64,000 nucleotides of DNA, from NCBI RefSeq assembly GCF_051348905.1, contig NC_135232.1, forward strand, positions 832,504,888 to 832,568,887. Reading direction: 5' to 3'. Positions 30,766-41,818 of the stretch are shown in pieces (the stretch's first letter is position 1; every line of letters starts with the position of its first letter). Both the position numbers and the translations under genes were made by a program. The stretch is from Ranitomeya variabilis. Its lineage: Eukaryota; Chordata; Amphibia; Anura; Dendrobatidae. Below the pieces are notes generated by a model that saw nothing but the letters and a program-made list of their open reading frames with translations, was not told the origin of the DNA and searched no databases.

Positions 30766-31283
30766 AACTTTTCCTAATATGGCTAGAAAGCTTTAGCAAA
30801 CACACTCACGCTTAGTAGTGTCGTCAAGACTCGCAAGGAATCTTTGACGCTTAAACTGGCTTCTTTGCCAGGTCACATAGCAGGACGAGGCTTTTTGCCG
30901 CGGCAGATTCTAAAGACTGCATGCAACCTAAGGCAAGGGCAACACTTTACCACCCAGTAAAATGTTTTCAATGGGAACTGGACTTTCAACAAACTTTGCA
31001 CAAATCAATAGCACAGGCAAATATAGGAAACTTTCTCTAGCCTGATTAAAGTGGGAAATGTGCAATAGCTTTGCATTAAGGACAAGCTTCAGAGTCTCTA
31101 CTTGGTATCATCAGAAAACCGAGTTGGAGTTTTGTGTCGGAAGCTTGAATAGGTCAGCTGATGTATCTCTAAGAATTCACATTATTTTTCTCAAGGTGGT
31201 TCAGCGATTTGAATAAATGCCAACCCTTGTCTGCAAAAATCTTGACCCGTTTCCTGCAGTTTTCTGCAAGTGGTGCAAATAAC

Positions 31284-31355
31284 GGGGATGTAGCTCAGTG
31301 GTAGAGCGCACGCTTTGCATGTGTGAGGCCCCGGGTTCAATCCCCGGCATCTCCA
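31284..31355 (+). tRNA. tRNA-Ala-TGC: tRNA-Ala(TGC), unit 40 first slot
   Basis: Matches the first-slot consensus. Anticodon TGC 31316-31318. First T4 31402-31405. Confidence 0.96.
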
Positions 31356-31482
31356 TGGCCTGGGTTTACGTGCAAAGGACGCACTTCCTACAGGTGACTA
31401 CTTTTCCTTCTCCTTATGTGGTTCCTGCAGTCACTCGTTGAAAGAATTACTTGTCAGTGCTCCATCCCACTAGAAGACTTTT

Positions 31483-31554
31483 GGGGATGTAGCTCAGTGG
31501 TAGAGCGCATGCTTCGCATGTATGAGGTCCTGGTTTCAACCCCCAGCATCTCCA
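31483..31554 (+). tRNA. tRNA-Ala-CGC: tRNA-Ala(CGC), unit 40 second slot, G52T
   Basis: G52T in the T stem and B box. Anticodon CGC 31515-31517. T4 31558-31561. Confidence 0.85.
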
Positions 31555-32072
31555 AACTTTTCCTAATATGGCTAGAAAGCTTCAGCAAACACACTCACGC
31601 TTAGTAGTGTCGTCAAGACTCGCAAGGAATCTTTGACGCTTAAACTGGCTTCTTTGCCAGGTCACATAGCAGGACGAGGCTTTTTGCCACGGCAGATTCT
31701 AAAGACTGCATGCAACCTAAGGCAAGGGCAACACTTTACCACCCAGTAAAATGTTTTCAATGGGAACTGGACTTTCAACAAACTTTGCACAAATCAATAG
31801 CACAGGCAAATATAGGAAACTTTCTCTAGCCTGATTAAAGTGGGAAATGTGCAATAGTTTTGCATTAAGGACAAGCTTCAGAGTCTCTACTTGGTATCAT
31901 CAGAAAACCGAGTTGGAGTGTCGTACCGGAAGCTTGAATAGGTCAGCTGATGTATCTCTAAGAATTCACAGTTTTTTTCTCAAGGTGGTTCAGCGATTTG
32001 AATAAATGCCAACCCTTGTCTGCAAAAATCTTGACCCGTTTCCTGCAATTTTCTGAAAGTGGTGCAAATAAC

Positions 32073-32144
32073 GGGGATGTAGCTCAGTGGTAGAGCGCAC
32101 GCTTTGCATGTGTGAGGCCCCGGGTTCAATCCCCGGCATCTCCA
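32073..32144 (+). tRNA. tRNA-Ala-TGC: tRNA-Ala(TGC), unit 41 first slot, near stop
   Basis: Consensus gene. Anticodon TGC 32105-32107. Close T4 32153-32156. Confidence 0.96.
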
Positions 32145-32271
32145 TGGCCTGGTTTTACGTGCAAAGGACGCACTTCGTACAGGTGACTACTTTTCCTTCT
32201 CCTTATGTGGTTCCTGCAGTCACTCGGTGAAAGAATTACTTGTCAGTGCTCCATCCCACTAGGAGACTTTT

Positions 32272-32343
32272 GGGGATGTAGCTCAGTGGTAGAGCGCATG
32301 CTTCGCATGTATGAGGTCCTGGGTTCAATCCCCAGCATCTCCA
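32272..32343 (+). tRNA. tRNA-Ala-CGC: tRNA-Ala(CGC), unit 41 second slot, C58T
   Basis: C58T in the T loop matches the first-slot base, so it should be harmless. Anticodon CGC 32304-32306. T4 32347-32350. Confidence 0.95.
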
Positions 32344-32861
32344 AACTTTTCCTAATATGGCTAGAAAGCTTTAGCAAACACACTCACGCTTAGTAGTGTC
32401 GTCAAGACTCGCAAGGAATCTTTGACGCTTAAACTGGCTTCTTTGCCAGGTCACATAGCAGGACGAGGCTTTTTGCCGCGGCAGATTCTAAAGACTGCAT
32501 GCAACCTAAGGCAAGGGCAACACTTTACCACCCAGTAAAATGTTTTCAATGGGAACTGGACTTTCAACAAACTTTGCACAAATCAATAGCACAGGCAAAT
32601 ATAGGAAACTTTCTCTAGCCTGATTAAAGTGGGAAATGTGCAATAGCTTTGCATTAAGGACAAGCTTCAGAGTCTCTACTTGGTATCATCAGAAAACCGA
32701 GTTGGAGTTTTGTGTCGGAAGCTTGAATAGGTCAGCTGATGTATCTCTAAGAATTCACAGTTTTTTTCTCAAGGTGGTTCAGCGATTTGAATAAATGCCA
32801 ACCCTTGTCTGCAAAAATCTTGACCCGTTTCCTGCAAGTTTCTGAAAGTGGTGCAAATAAC

Positions 32862-32933
32862 GGGGATGTAGTTCAGTGGAAGAGCGCACGCTTTGCATGT
32901 GTGAGGCCCCGGGTTCAATCCCCGGCATCTCCA
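32862..32933 (+). tRNA. tRNA-Ala-TGC: tRNA-Ala(TGC), unit 42 first slot, C11T T19A
   Basis: C11T turns a D-stem pair into T-G and changes the A box (TAGTTCAG); T19A is in the D loop. Anticodon TGC 32894-32896. First T4 32980-32983. Confidence 0.87.
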
Positions 32934-33060
32934 TGGCCTGGGTTTACGTGCAAAGGACGCACTTCCTACAGGTGACTACTTTTCCTTCTCCTTATGTGGT
33001 TCCTGCAGTCACTCGGTGAAAGAATTACTTGTCAGTGCTCCATCCCACTAGGAGACTTTT

Positions 33061-33132
33061 GGGAATGTAGCTCAGTGGTAGAGCGCATGCTTCGCATGTA
33101 TGAGGTCCTGGGTTCAACCCCCAGCATCTCCA
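33061..33132 (+). tRNA. tRNA-Ala-CGC: tRNA-Ala(CGC), unit 42 second slot, G4A
   Basis: G4A mismatch beside G3-T69. Anticodon CGC 33093-33095. T4 33136-33139. Confidence 0.88.
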
Positions 33133-33650
33133 AACTTTTCCTAATATGGCTAGAAAGCTTTAGCAAACACACTCACGCTTAGTAGTGTCGTCAAGACTCG
33201 CAAGGAATCTTTGACGCTTAAACTGGCTTCTTTGCCAGGTCACATAGCAGGACGAGGCTTTTTGCCGCAGCAGATTCTAAAGACTGCATGCAACCTAAGG
33301 CAAGGGCAACACTTTACCACCCAGTAAAATGTTTTCAATGGGATCTGGACTTTCAACAAACTTTGCACAAATCAATAGCACAGGCAAATATAGGAAACTT
33401 TCTCTAGCCTGATTAAAGTGGGAAATGTGCAATAGCTTTGCATTAAGGACAAGCTTCAGAGTCTCTACTTGGTATCATCAGAAAACCGAGTTGGAGTGTC
33501 GTGTCGGAAGCTTGAATAGGTCAGCTGATGTATCTCTAAGAATTCACAGTTTTTTTCTCAAGGTGGTTCAGCGATTTGAATAAATGCCAACCCTTGTCTG
33601 CAAAAATCTTGACCCGTTTCCTGCAGGTTTCTGAAAGTGGTGCAAATAAC

Positions 33651-33722
33651 GGGGATGTAGCTCAGTGGTAGAGCGCACGCTTTGCATGTGTGAGGCCCCG
33701 GGTTCAATCCCCGGCATCTCCG
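33651..33722 (+). tRNA. tRNA-Ala-TGC: tRNA-Ala(TGC), unit 43 first slot, discriminator G
   Basis: Discriminator A72 (standard 73) is G at 33722; A73 contributes to alanine identity. The body is otherwise consensus. Anticodon TGC 33683-33685. First T4 33769-33772. Confidence 0.88.
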
Positions 33723-33849
33723 TGGCCTGGGTTTACGTGCAAAGGACGCACTTCCTACAGGTGACTACTTTTCCTTCTCCTTATGTGGTTCCTGCAGTCA
33801 CTCGGTGAAAGAATTACTTGTCAGTGCTCCATCCCACTAGGAGACTTTT

Positions 33850-33921
33850 GGGGATGTAGCTCAGTGGTAGAGCGCATGCTTCGCATGTATGAGGTCCTGG
33901 GTTCAACCCCCAGCATCTCCA
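33850..33921 (+). tRNA. tRNA-Ala-CGC: tRNA-Ala(CGC), unit 43 second slot
   Basis: Matches the second-slot consensus. Anticodon CGC 33882-33884. T4 33925-33928. Confidence 0.96.
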
Positions 33922-34439
33922 AACTTTTCCTAATATGGCTAGAAAGCTTTAGCAAACACACTCACGCTTGGTAGTGTCGTCAAGACTCGCAAGGAATCTT
34001 TGACGCTTAAACTGGCTTCTTTGCCAGGTCACATAGCAGGACGAGGCTTTTTGCCACGGCAGATTCTAAAGACTGCATGCAACCTAAGGCAAGGGCAACA
34101 CTTTACCACCCAGTAAAATGTTTTCAATGGGAACTGGACTTTCAACAAACTTTGCACAAATCAATAGCACAGGCAAATATAGGAAACTTTCTCTAGCCTG
34201 ATTAAAGTGGGAAATGTGCAATAGCTTTGCATTAAGGACAAGCTTCAGAGTCTCTACTTGGTATCATCAGAAAACCGAGTTGGAGTGTCGTACCGGAAGC
34301 TTGAATAGGTCAGCTGATGTATCTCTAAGAATTCACAGTTTTTTTCTCAAGGTGGTTCAGCGATTTGAATAAATGCCAACCCTTGTCTGCAAAAATCTTG
34401 ACCCGTTTCCTGCAATTTTCTGAAAGTGGTGCAAATAAC

Positions 34440-34511
34440 GGGGATGTAGCTCAGTGGTAGAGCGCACGCTTTGCATGTGTGAGGCCCCGGGTTCAATCCC
34501 CGGCATCTCCA
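34440..34511 (+). tRNA. tRNA-Ala-TGC: tRNA-Ala(TGC), unit 44 first slot
   Basis: Matches the first-slot consensus. Anticodon TGC 34472-34474. First T4 34558-34561. Confidence 0.96.
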
Positions 34512-34638
34512 TGGCCTGGGTTTACGTGCAAAGGACGCACTTCCTACAGGTGACTACTTTTCCTTCTCCTTATGTGGTTCCTGCAGTCACTCGGTGAAAG
34601 AATTACTTGTCAGTGCTCCATCCCACTAGGAGACTTTT

Positions 34639-34710
34639 GGGGATGTAGCTCAGTGGTAGAGCGCATGCTTCGCATGTATGAGGTCCTGGGTTCAACCCCC
34701 AGCATCTCCA
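34639..34710 (+). tRNA. tRNA-Ala-CGC: tRNA-Ala(CGC), unit 44 second slot
   Basis: Matches the second-slot consensus. Anticodon CGC 34671-34673. T4 34714-34717. Confidence 0.96.
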
Positions 34711-35230
34711 AACTTTTCCTAATATGGCTAGAAAGCTTTAGCAAACACACTCACGCTTAGTAGTGTCGTCAAGACTCGCAAGGAATCTTTGACGCTTAAA
34801 CTGGCTTCTTTGCCAGGTCACATAGCAGGACGAGGCTTTTTGCCGCGGCAGATTCTAAAGACTGCATGCAACCTAAGGCAAGGGCAACACTTTACCACCC
34901 AGTAAAATGTTTTCAATGGGAACTGGACTTTCAACAAACTTTGCACAAATCAATAGCACAGGCAAATATAGGAAACTTTCTCTAGCCTGATTAAAGTGGG
35001 AAATGTGCAATAGCTTTGCATTAAGGACAAGCTTCAGAGTCTCTACTTGGTATCATCAGAAAACCGAGTTGGAGTGTCGTGCCGGAAGCTTGAATAGGTC
35101 AGCTGATGTATCTCTAAGAATTCACAAATTTTTTTTCTCAAGGTGGTTCAGCGATTTGAATAAATGCCAACCCTTGTCTGCAAAAATCTTGACCCGTTTC
35201 CTGCAAGTTTCTGAAAGTGGTGCAAATAAC

Positions 35231-35302
35231 GGGGATGTAGCTCAGTGGTAGAGCGCACGCTTTGCATGTGTGAGGCCCCGGGTTCAATCCCCGGCATCTC
35301 CA
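35231..35302 (+). tRNA. tRNA-Ala-TGC: tRNA-Ala(TGC), unit 45 first slot, near stop
   Basis: Consensus gene. Anticodon TGC 35263-35265. Close T4 35311-35314. The linker after it is one base shorter than usual (TTTTATTCTCC), giving the only 790-bp unit. Confidence 0.96.
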
Positions 35303-35428
35303 TGGCCTGGTTTTACGTGCAAAGGACGCACTTCCTTCAGGTGACTACTTTTATTCTCCTTATGTCGTTCCTGCAGTCACTCGGTGAAAGAATTACTTGT
35401 CAGTGCTCCATCCCACTAGGAGACTTTT

Positions 35429-35500
35429 GGGGATGTAGCTCAGTGGTAGAGCGCATGCTTCGCATGTATGAGGTCCTGGGTTCAACCCCCAGCATCTCTA
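35429..35500 (+). tRNA. tRNA-Ala-CGC: tRNA-Ala(CGC), unit 45 second slot, C71T
   Basis: C71T gives a G1-T71 wobble. Anticodon CGC 35461-35463. T4 35504-35507. Confidence 0.92.
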
Positions 35501-36020
35501 AACTTTTCCTAATATGGCTAGAAAGCTTTAGCAAACACACTCACGCTTAGTAGTGTCGTCAAGACTCGCAAGGAATCTTTGACGCTTAAACTGGCTTCTT
35601 TGCCAGGTCACATAGCAGGACGAGGCTTTTTGCTGCGGCAGATTCTAAAGACTGCATGCAACCTAAGGCAAGGGCAACACTTTACCACCCAGTAAAATGT
35701 TTTCAATGGGAACTGGACTTTCAACAAACTTTGCACAAATCAATAGCACAGGCAAATATAGGAAACTTTCTCTAGCCTGATTAAAGTGGGAAATGTGCAA
35801 TAGCTTTGCATTAAGGACAAGCTTCAGAGTCTCTACTTGGTATCATCAGAAAACCGAGTTGGAGTGTCGTGCCGGAAGCTTGAATTGGTCAGCTGATGTA
35901 TCTCTAAGAATTCACAGAGTTTTTTTCTCAAGGTGGTTCAGCGATTTGAATAAATGCCAACCCTTGTCTGCAAAAATCTTGACCCGTTTCCTGCAAGTTT
36001 CTGAAAGTGGTGCAAATAAT

Positions 36021-36092
36021 GGGGATGTAGCTCAGTGGTAGAGCGCACGCTTTGCATGTGTGAGGCCCCGGGTTCAATCCCCGGCATCTCCA
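36021..36092 (+). tRNA. tRNA-Ala-TGC: tRNA-Ala(TGC), unit 46 first slot
   Basis: Matches the first-slot consensus. Anticodon TGC 36053-36055. First T4 36139-36142. Confidence 0.96.
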
Positions 36093-36219
36093 TGGCCTGG
36101 GTTTATGTGCAAGGGACGCACTTCCTACAGGTGACTACTTTTCCTTCTCCTTATGTGGTTCCTGCAGTCACTCGGTGAAAGAATTACTTGTCAGTGCTCC
36201 ATCCCACTAGGAGACTTTT

Positions 36220-36291
36220 GGGGATGTAGCTCAGTGGTAGAGCGCATGCTTCGCATGTATGAGGTCCTGGGTTCAAACCCCAGTATCTCCA
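36220..36291 (+). tRNA. tRNA-Ala-CGC: tRNA-Ala(CGC), unit 46 second slot, C58A C65T
   Basis: C58A in the T loop and C65T (G7-T65 wobble in the acceptor stem). Anticodon CGC 36252-36254. T4 36295-36298. Confidence 0.9.
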
Positions 36292-36809
36292 AACTTTTCC
36301 TAATATGGCTAGATAGCTTTAGCAAACACACTCACGCTTAGTAGTGTCGTCAAGACTCGCAAGGAATCTTTGACGCTTAAACTGGCTTCTTTGCCAGGTC
36401 ACATAGCAGGACGAGGCTTTTTGCCGCGGCAGATTCTAAAGACTGCATGCAACCTAAGGCAAGGGCAACACTTTACCACCCAGTAAAATGTTTTCAATGG
36501 GAACTGGACTTTCAACAAACTTTGCACAAATCAATAGCACAGGCAAATATAGGAAACTTTCTCTAGCCTGATTAAAGTGGGAAATGTGCAATAGCTTTGC
36601 ATTAAGGACAAGCTTCAGAGTCTCTACTTGGTATCATCAGAAAACCGAGTTGGAGTGTCGTGTCGGAAGCTTGAATAGGTCAGCTGATGTATCTCTAAGA
36701 ATTCACAGTTTTTTTCTCAAGGTGGTTCAGCGATTTGAATAAATGCCAACCCTTGTCTGCAAAAATCTTGACCCGTTTCCTGCAATTTTCTGAAAGTGGT
36801 GCAAATAAC

Positions 36810-36881
36810 GGGGATGTAGCTCAGTGGTAGAGCGCACGCTTTGCATGTGTGAGGCCCCGGGTTCAATCCCCGGCATCTCCG
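36810..36881 (+). tRNA. tRNA-Ala-TGC: tRNA-Ala(TGC), unit 47 first slot, discriminator G, near stop
   Basis: The discriminator is G at 36881, as in unit 43, combined with a close T4 at 36890-36893. Anticodon TGC 36842-36844. Confidence 0.88.
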
Positions 36882-37008
36882 TGGCCTGGTTTTACGTGCA
36901 AAGGACGCACTTCGTACAGGTGACTACTTTTCCTTCTCCTTATGTGGTTCCTGCAGTCACTCGGTGAAAGAATTACTTGTCAGTGCTCCATCCCACTAGG
37001 AGACTTTT

Positions 37009-37080
37009 GGGGATGTAGCTCAGTGGTAGAGCGCATGCTTCGCATGTATGAGGTCCTGGGTTCAATCCCCAGCATCTCCA
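37009..37080 (+). tRNA. tRNA-Ala-CGC: tRNA-Ala(CGC), unit 47 second slot, C58T
   Basis: C58T in the T loop, as in unit 41. Anticodon CGC 37041-37043. T4 37084-37087. Confidence 0.95.
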
Positions 37081-37598
37081 AACTTTTCCTAATATGGCTA
37101 GAAAGCTTTAGCAAACACACTCACGCTTAGTAGTGTCGTCAAGACTCGCAAGGAATCTTTGACGCTTAAACTGGCTTCTTTGCCAGGTCACATAGCAGGA
37201 CGAGGCTTTTTGCCGCGGCAGATTCTAAAGACTGCATGCAACCTAAGGCAAGGGCAACACTTTACCACCCAGTAAAATGTTTTCAATGGGAACTGGACTT
37301 TCAACAAACTTTGCACAAATCAATAGCACAGGCAAATATAGGAAACTTTCTCTAGCCTGATTAAAGTGGGAAATGTGCAATAGCTTTGCATTAAGGACAA
37401 GCTTCAGAGTCTCTACTTGGTATCATCAGAAAACCGAGTTGGAGTTTTGTGTCGGAAGCTTGAATAGGTCAGCTGATGTATCTCTAAGAATTCACAGTTT
37501 TTTTCTCAAGGTGGTTCAGCGATTTGAATAAATGCCAACCCTTGTCTGCAAAAATCTTGACCCGTTTCCTGCAAGTTTCTGAAAGTGGTGCAAATAAC

Positions 37599-37670
37599 GG
37601 GGATGTAGCTCAGTGGTAGAGCGCACGCTTTGCATGTGTGAGGCCCCGGGTTCAATCCCCGGCATCTCCA
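37599..37670 (+). tRNA. tRNA-Ala-TGC: tRNA-Ala(TGC), unit 48 first slot
   Basis: Matches the first-slot consensus. Anticodon TGC 37631-37633. First T4 37717-37720. Confidence 0.96.
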
Positions 37671-37797
37671 TGGCCTGGGTTTACGTGCAAAGGACGCACT
37701 TCCTACAGGTGACTACTTTTCCTTCTCCTTATGTGGTTCCTGCAGTCACTCGGTGAAAGAATTACTTGTCAGTGCTCCATCCCACTAGGAGACTTTT

Positions 37798-37869
37798 GGG
37801 GATGTAGCTCAGTGGTAGAGCACATGCTTCGCATGTATGAGGTCATGGGTTCAACCCCCAGCATCTCCA
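37798..37869 (+). tRNA. tRNA-Ala-CGC: tRNA-Ala(CGC), unit 48 second slot, G25A C48A
   Basis: G25A between the stems, and C48A opens the first T-stem pair (A48-G64). Anticodon CGC 37830-37832. T4 37873-37876. Confidence 0.88.
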
Positions 37870-38389
37870 AACTTTTCCTAATATGGCTAGAAAGCTTTAG
37901 CAAACACACTCACGCTTAGTAGTGTCGTCAAGACTCGCAAGGAATCTTTGACGCTTAAACTGGCTTCTTTGCCAGGTCACATAGCAGGACGAGGCTTTTT
38001 GCCGCGGCAGATTCTAAAGACTGCATGCAACCTAAGGCAAGGGCAACAGTTTACCACCCAGTAAAATGTTTTCAATGGGAACTGGACTTTCAACAAACTT
38101 TGCACAAATCAATAGCACAGGCAAATATAGGAAACTTTCTCTAGCCTGATTAAAGTGGGAAATGTGCAATAGCTTTGCATTAAGGACAAGCTTCAGAGTC
38201 TCTACTTGGTATCATCAGAAAACCGAGTTGGAGTGTCGTGCCGGAAGCTTGAATAGGTCAGCTGATGTATCTCTAAGAATTCACAGAGTTTTTTTCTCAA
38301 GGTGGTTCAGCGATTTGAATAAATGCCAACCCTTGTCTGCAAAAATCTTGACCCGTTTCCTGCAATTTTCAGAAAGTGGTGCAAATAAC

Positions 38390-38461
38390 GGGGATGTAGC
38401 TCAGTGGTAGAGCGCACGCTTTGCATGTGTGAGGCCCCGGGTTCAATCCCCGGCATCTCCA
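38390..38461 (+). tRNA. tRNA-Ala-TGC: tRNA-Ala(TGC), unit 49 first slot
   Basis: Matches the first-slot consensus. Anticodon TGC 38422-38424. First T4 38508-38511. Confidence 0.96.
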
Positions 38462-38588
38462 TGGCCTGGGTTTACGTGCAAAGGATGCACTTCCTACAGG
38501 TGACTACTTTTCCTTCTCCTTATGTGGTTCCTGCAGTCACTCGGTGAAAGAATTACTTGTCAGTGCTCCATCCCACTGGGAGACTTTT

Positions 38589-38660
38589 GGGGATGTAGCT
38601 CAGTGGTAGAGCGCATGCTTCGCATGTATGAGGTCCTGGGTTCAACCCCCAGCATCTCCA
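38589..38660 (+). tRNA. tRNA-Ala-CGC: tRNA-Ala(CGC), unit 49 second slot
   Basis: Matches the second-slot consensus. Anticodon CGC 38621-38623. T4 38664-38667. Confidence 0.96.
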
Positions 38661-39180
38661 AACTTTTCCTAATATGGCTAGAAAGCTTTAGCAAACACAC
38701 TCACGCTTAGTAGTGTCGTCAAGACTCGCAAGGCATCTTTGACACTTAAACTGGCTTCTTTGCCAGGTCACATAGCAGGACGAGGCTTTTTGCTGCGGCA
38801 GATTCTAAAGACTGCATGCAACCTAAGGCAAGGGCAACACTTTACCACCCAGTAAAATGTTTTCAATGGGAACTGGACTTTCAACAAACTTTGCACAAAT
38901 CAATAGCACAGGCAAATATAGGAAACTTTCTCTAGCCTGATTAAAGTGGGAAATGTGCAATAGCTTTGCATTAAGGACAAGCTTCAGAGTCTCTACTTGG
39001 TATCATCAGAAAACCGAGTTGGAGTGTCGTGCCGGAAGCTTGAATAGGTCAGCTGATGTATCTCTAAGAATTCACAGAGTTTTTTTCTCAAGGTGGTTCA
39101 GCGATTTGAATAAATGCCAACCCTTGTCTGCAAAAATCTTGACCCGTTTCCTGCAATTTTCTGAAAGTGGTGCAAATAAT

Positions 39181-39252
39181 GGGGATGTAGCTCAGTGGTA
39201 GAGCGCACGCTTTGCATGTGGGAGGCCCCGGGTTCAATCCCCGGCATCTCCA
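39181..39252 (+). tRNA. tRNA-Ala-TGC: tRNA-Ala(TGC), unit 50 first slot, T41G, near stop
   Basis: T41G breaks an anticodon-stem pair (A27-G41). Anticodon TGC 39213-39215. Close T4 39261-39264. Confidence 0.88.
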
Positions 39253-39379
39253 TGGCCTGGTTTTACGTGCAAAGGACGCACTTCCTACAGGTGACTACTT
39301 TTCCTTCTCCTTATGTGGTTCCTGCAGTCACTCGGTGAAAGAATTACTTGTCAGTGCTCCATCCCACTAGGAGACTTTT

Positions 39380-39451
39380 GGGGATGTAGCTCAGTGGTAG
39401 AGCGCATGCTTCGCATGTATGAGTTCCTGGGTTCAACACCCAGCATCTCTA
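39380..39451 (+). tRNA. tRNA-Ala-CGC: tRNA-Ala(CGC), unit 50 second slot, G45T C59A C71T
   Basis: G45T in the variable region, C59A in the T loop, C71T at the acceptor end. Anticodon CGC 39412-39414. T4 39455-39458. Confidence 0.87.
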
Positions 39452-39969
39452 AACTTTTCCTAATATGGCTAGAAAGCTTTAGCAAACACACTCACGCTTA
39501 GTAGTGTCGTCAAGACTCGCAAGGAATCTTTGACGCTTAAACTGGCTTCTTTGCCAGGTCACATAGCAGGACGAGGCTTTTTGCCACGGCAGATTCTAAA
39601 GACTGCATGCAACCTAAGGCAAGGGCAACACTTTACCACCCAGTAAAATGTTTTCAATGGGAACTGGACTTTCAACAAACTTTGCACAAATCAATAGCAC
39701 AGGCAAATATAGGAAACTTTCTCTAGCCTGATTAAAGTGGGAAATGTGCAATAGCTTTGCATTAAGGACAAGCTTCAGAGTCTCTACTTGGTATCATCAG
39801 AAAACCGAGTTGGAGTGTCGTGTCGGAAGCTTGAATAGGTCAGCTGATGTATCTCTAACAATTCACAGTTTTTTTCTCAAGGTGGTTCAGCGATTTGAAT
39901 AAATGCCAACCCTTGTCTGCAAAAATCTTGACCCGTTTCCTGCAAGTTTCTGAAAGTGGTGCAAATAAC

Positions 39970-40041
39970 GGGGATGTAGCTCAGTGGTAGAGCGCACGCT
40001 TTGCATGTGTGAGGCCCCGGGTTCAATCCCCGGCATCTCCA
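39970..40041 (+). tRNA. tRNA-Ala-TGC: tRNA-Ala(TGC), unit 51 first slot
   Basis: Matches the first-slot consensus. Anticodon TGC 40002-40004. First T4 40088-40091. Confidence 0.96.
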
Positions 40042-40168
40042 TGGCCTGGGTTTACGTGCAAAGGACGCACTTCCTACAGGTGACTACTTTTCCTTCTCCT
40101 TATGTGGTTCCTGCAGTCACTCGGTGAAAGAATTACTTGTCAGTGCTCCATCCCACTAGGAGACTTTT

Positions 40169-40240
40169 GGGGATGTAGCTCAGTGGTAGAGCGCATGCTT
40201 CGCATGTATGAGGTCCTGGGTTCAACCCCCAGCATCTCCA
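40169..40240 (+). tRNA. tRNA-Ala-CGC: tRNA-Ala(CGC), unit 51 second slot
   Basis: Matches the second-slot consensus. Anticodon CGC 40201-40203. T4 40244-40247. Confidence 0.96.
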
Positions 40241-40758
40241 AACTTTTCCTAATATGGCTAGAAAGATTTAGCAAACACACTCACGCTTAGTAGTGTCGTC
40301 AAGACTCGCAAGGAATCTTTGACGCTTAAACTGGCTTCTTTGCCAGGTCACATAGCAGGACGAGGCTTTTTGCCGCGGCAGATTCTAAAGACTGCATGCA
40401 ACCTAAGGCAAGGGCAACACTTTACCACCCAGTAAAATGTTTTCAATGGGAACTGGACTTTCAACAAACTTTGCACAAATCAATAGCACAGGCAAATATA
40501 GGAAACTTTCTCTAGCCTGATTAAAGTGGGAAATGTGCAATAGCTTTGCATTAAGGACAAGCTTCAGAGTCTCTACTTGGTATCATCAGAAAACCGAGTT
40601 GGAGTTTTGTGTCGGAAGCTTGAATAGGTCAGCTGATGTATCTCTAAGAATTCACAGTTTTTTTCTCAAGGTGGTTCAGCGATTTGAATAAATGCCAACC
40701 CTTGTCTGCAAAAATCTTGACCCGTTTCCTGCAAGTTTCTGAAAGTGGTGCAAATAAC

Positions 40759-40830
40759 GGGGATGTAGCTCAGTGGTAGAGCGCACGCTTTGCATGTGTG
40801 AGGCCCCGGGTTCAATCCCCGGCATCTCCA
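40759..40830 (+). tRNA. tRNA-Ala-TGC: tRNA-Ala(TGC), unit 52 first slot
   Basis: Consensus; 3' flank reads TGACC instead of TGGCC. Anticodon TGC 40791-40793. First T4 40877-40880. Confidence 0.96.
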
Positions 40831-40957
40831 TGACCTGGGTTTACGTGCAAAGGACGCACTTCCTACAGGTGACTACTTTTCCTTCTCCTTATGTGGTTCC
40901 TGCAGTCACTCGGTGAAAGAATTACTTGTCAGTGCTCCATCCCACTAGGAGACTTTT

Positions 40958-41029
40958 GGGGATGTAGCTCAGTGGTAGAGCGCATGCTTCGCATGTATGA
41001 GGTCCTGGGTTCAACCCCCAGCATCTCCA
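40958..41029 (+). tRNA. tRNA-Ala-CGC: tRNA-Ala(CGC), unit 52 second slot
   Basis: Matches the second-slot consensus. Anticodon CGC 40990-40992. T4 41033-41036. Confidence 0.96.
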
Positions 41030-41547
41030 AACTTTTCCTAATATGGCTAGAAAGCTTTAGCAAACACACTCACGCTTAGTAGTGTCGTCAAGACTCGCAA
41101 GGAATCTTTGACGCTTAAACTGGCTTCTTTGCCAGGTCACATAGCAGGACGAGGCTTTTTGCCGCGGCAGATTCTAAAGACTGCATGCAACCTAAGGCAA
41201 GGGCAACACTTTACCACCCAGTAAAATGTTTTCAGTGGGAACTGGACTTTCAACAAACTTTGCACAAATCAATAGCACAGGCAAATATAGGAAACTTTCT
41301 CTAGCCTGATTAAAGTGGGAAATGTGCAATAGCTTTGCATTAAGGACAAGCTTCAGAGTCTCTACTTGGTATCATCAGAAAACCGAGTTGGAGTGTCGTG
41401 TCGGAAGCTTGAATAGGTCAGCTGATGTATCTCTAACAATTCACAGTTTTTTTCTCAAGGTGGTTCAGCGATTTGAATAAATGCCAACCCTTGTCTGCAA
41501 AAATCTTGACCCGTTTCCTGCAAGTTTCTGAAAGTGGTGCAAATAAC

Positions 41548-41619
41548 GGGGATGTAGCTCAGTGGTAGAGCGCACGCTTTGCATGTGTGAGGCCCCGGGT
41601 TCAATCCCCGGCATCTCCA
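41548..41619 (+). tRNA. tRNA-Ala-TGC: tRNA-Ala(TGC), unit 53 first slot
   Basis: Matches the first-slot consensus. Anticodon TGC 41580-41582. First T4 41666-41669. Confidence 0.96.
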
Positions 41620-41746
41620 TGGCCTGGGTTTACGTGCAAAGGACGCACTTCCTACAGGTGACTACTTTTCCTTCTCCTTATGTGGTTCCTGCAGTCACTC
41701 GGTGAAAGAATTACTTGTCAGTGCTCCATCCCACTAGGAGACTTTT

Positions 41747-41818
41747 GGGGATGTAGCTTAGTGGTAGAGCGCATGCTTCGCATGTATGAGGTCCTGGGTT
41801 CAACCCCCAGCATCTCCA
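41747..41818 (+). tRNA. tRNA-Ala-CGC: tRNA-Ala(CGC), unit 53 second slot, C13T
   Basis: C13T gives a T-G pair in the D stem and changes the A box. Anticodon CGC 41779-41781. T4 41822-41825. Confidence 0.9.
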
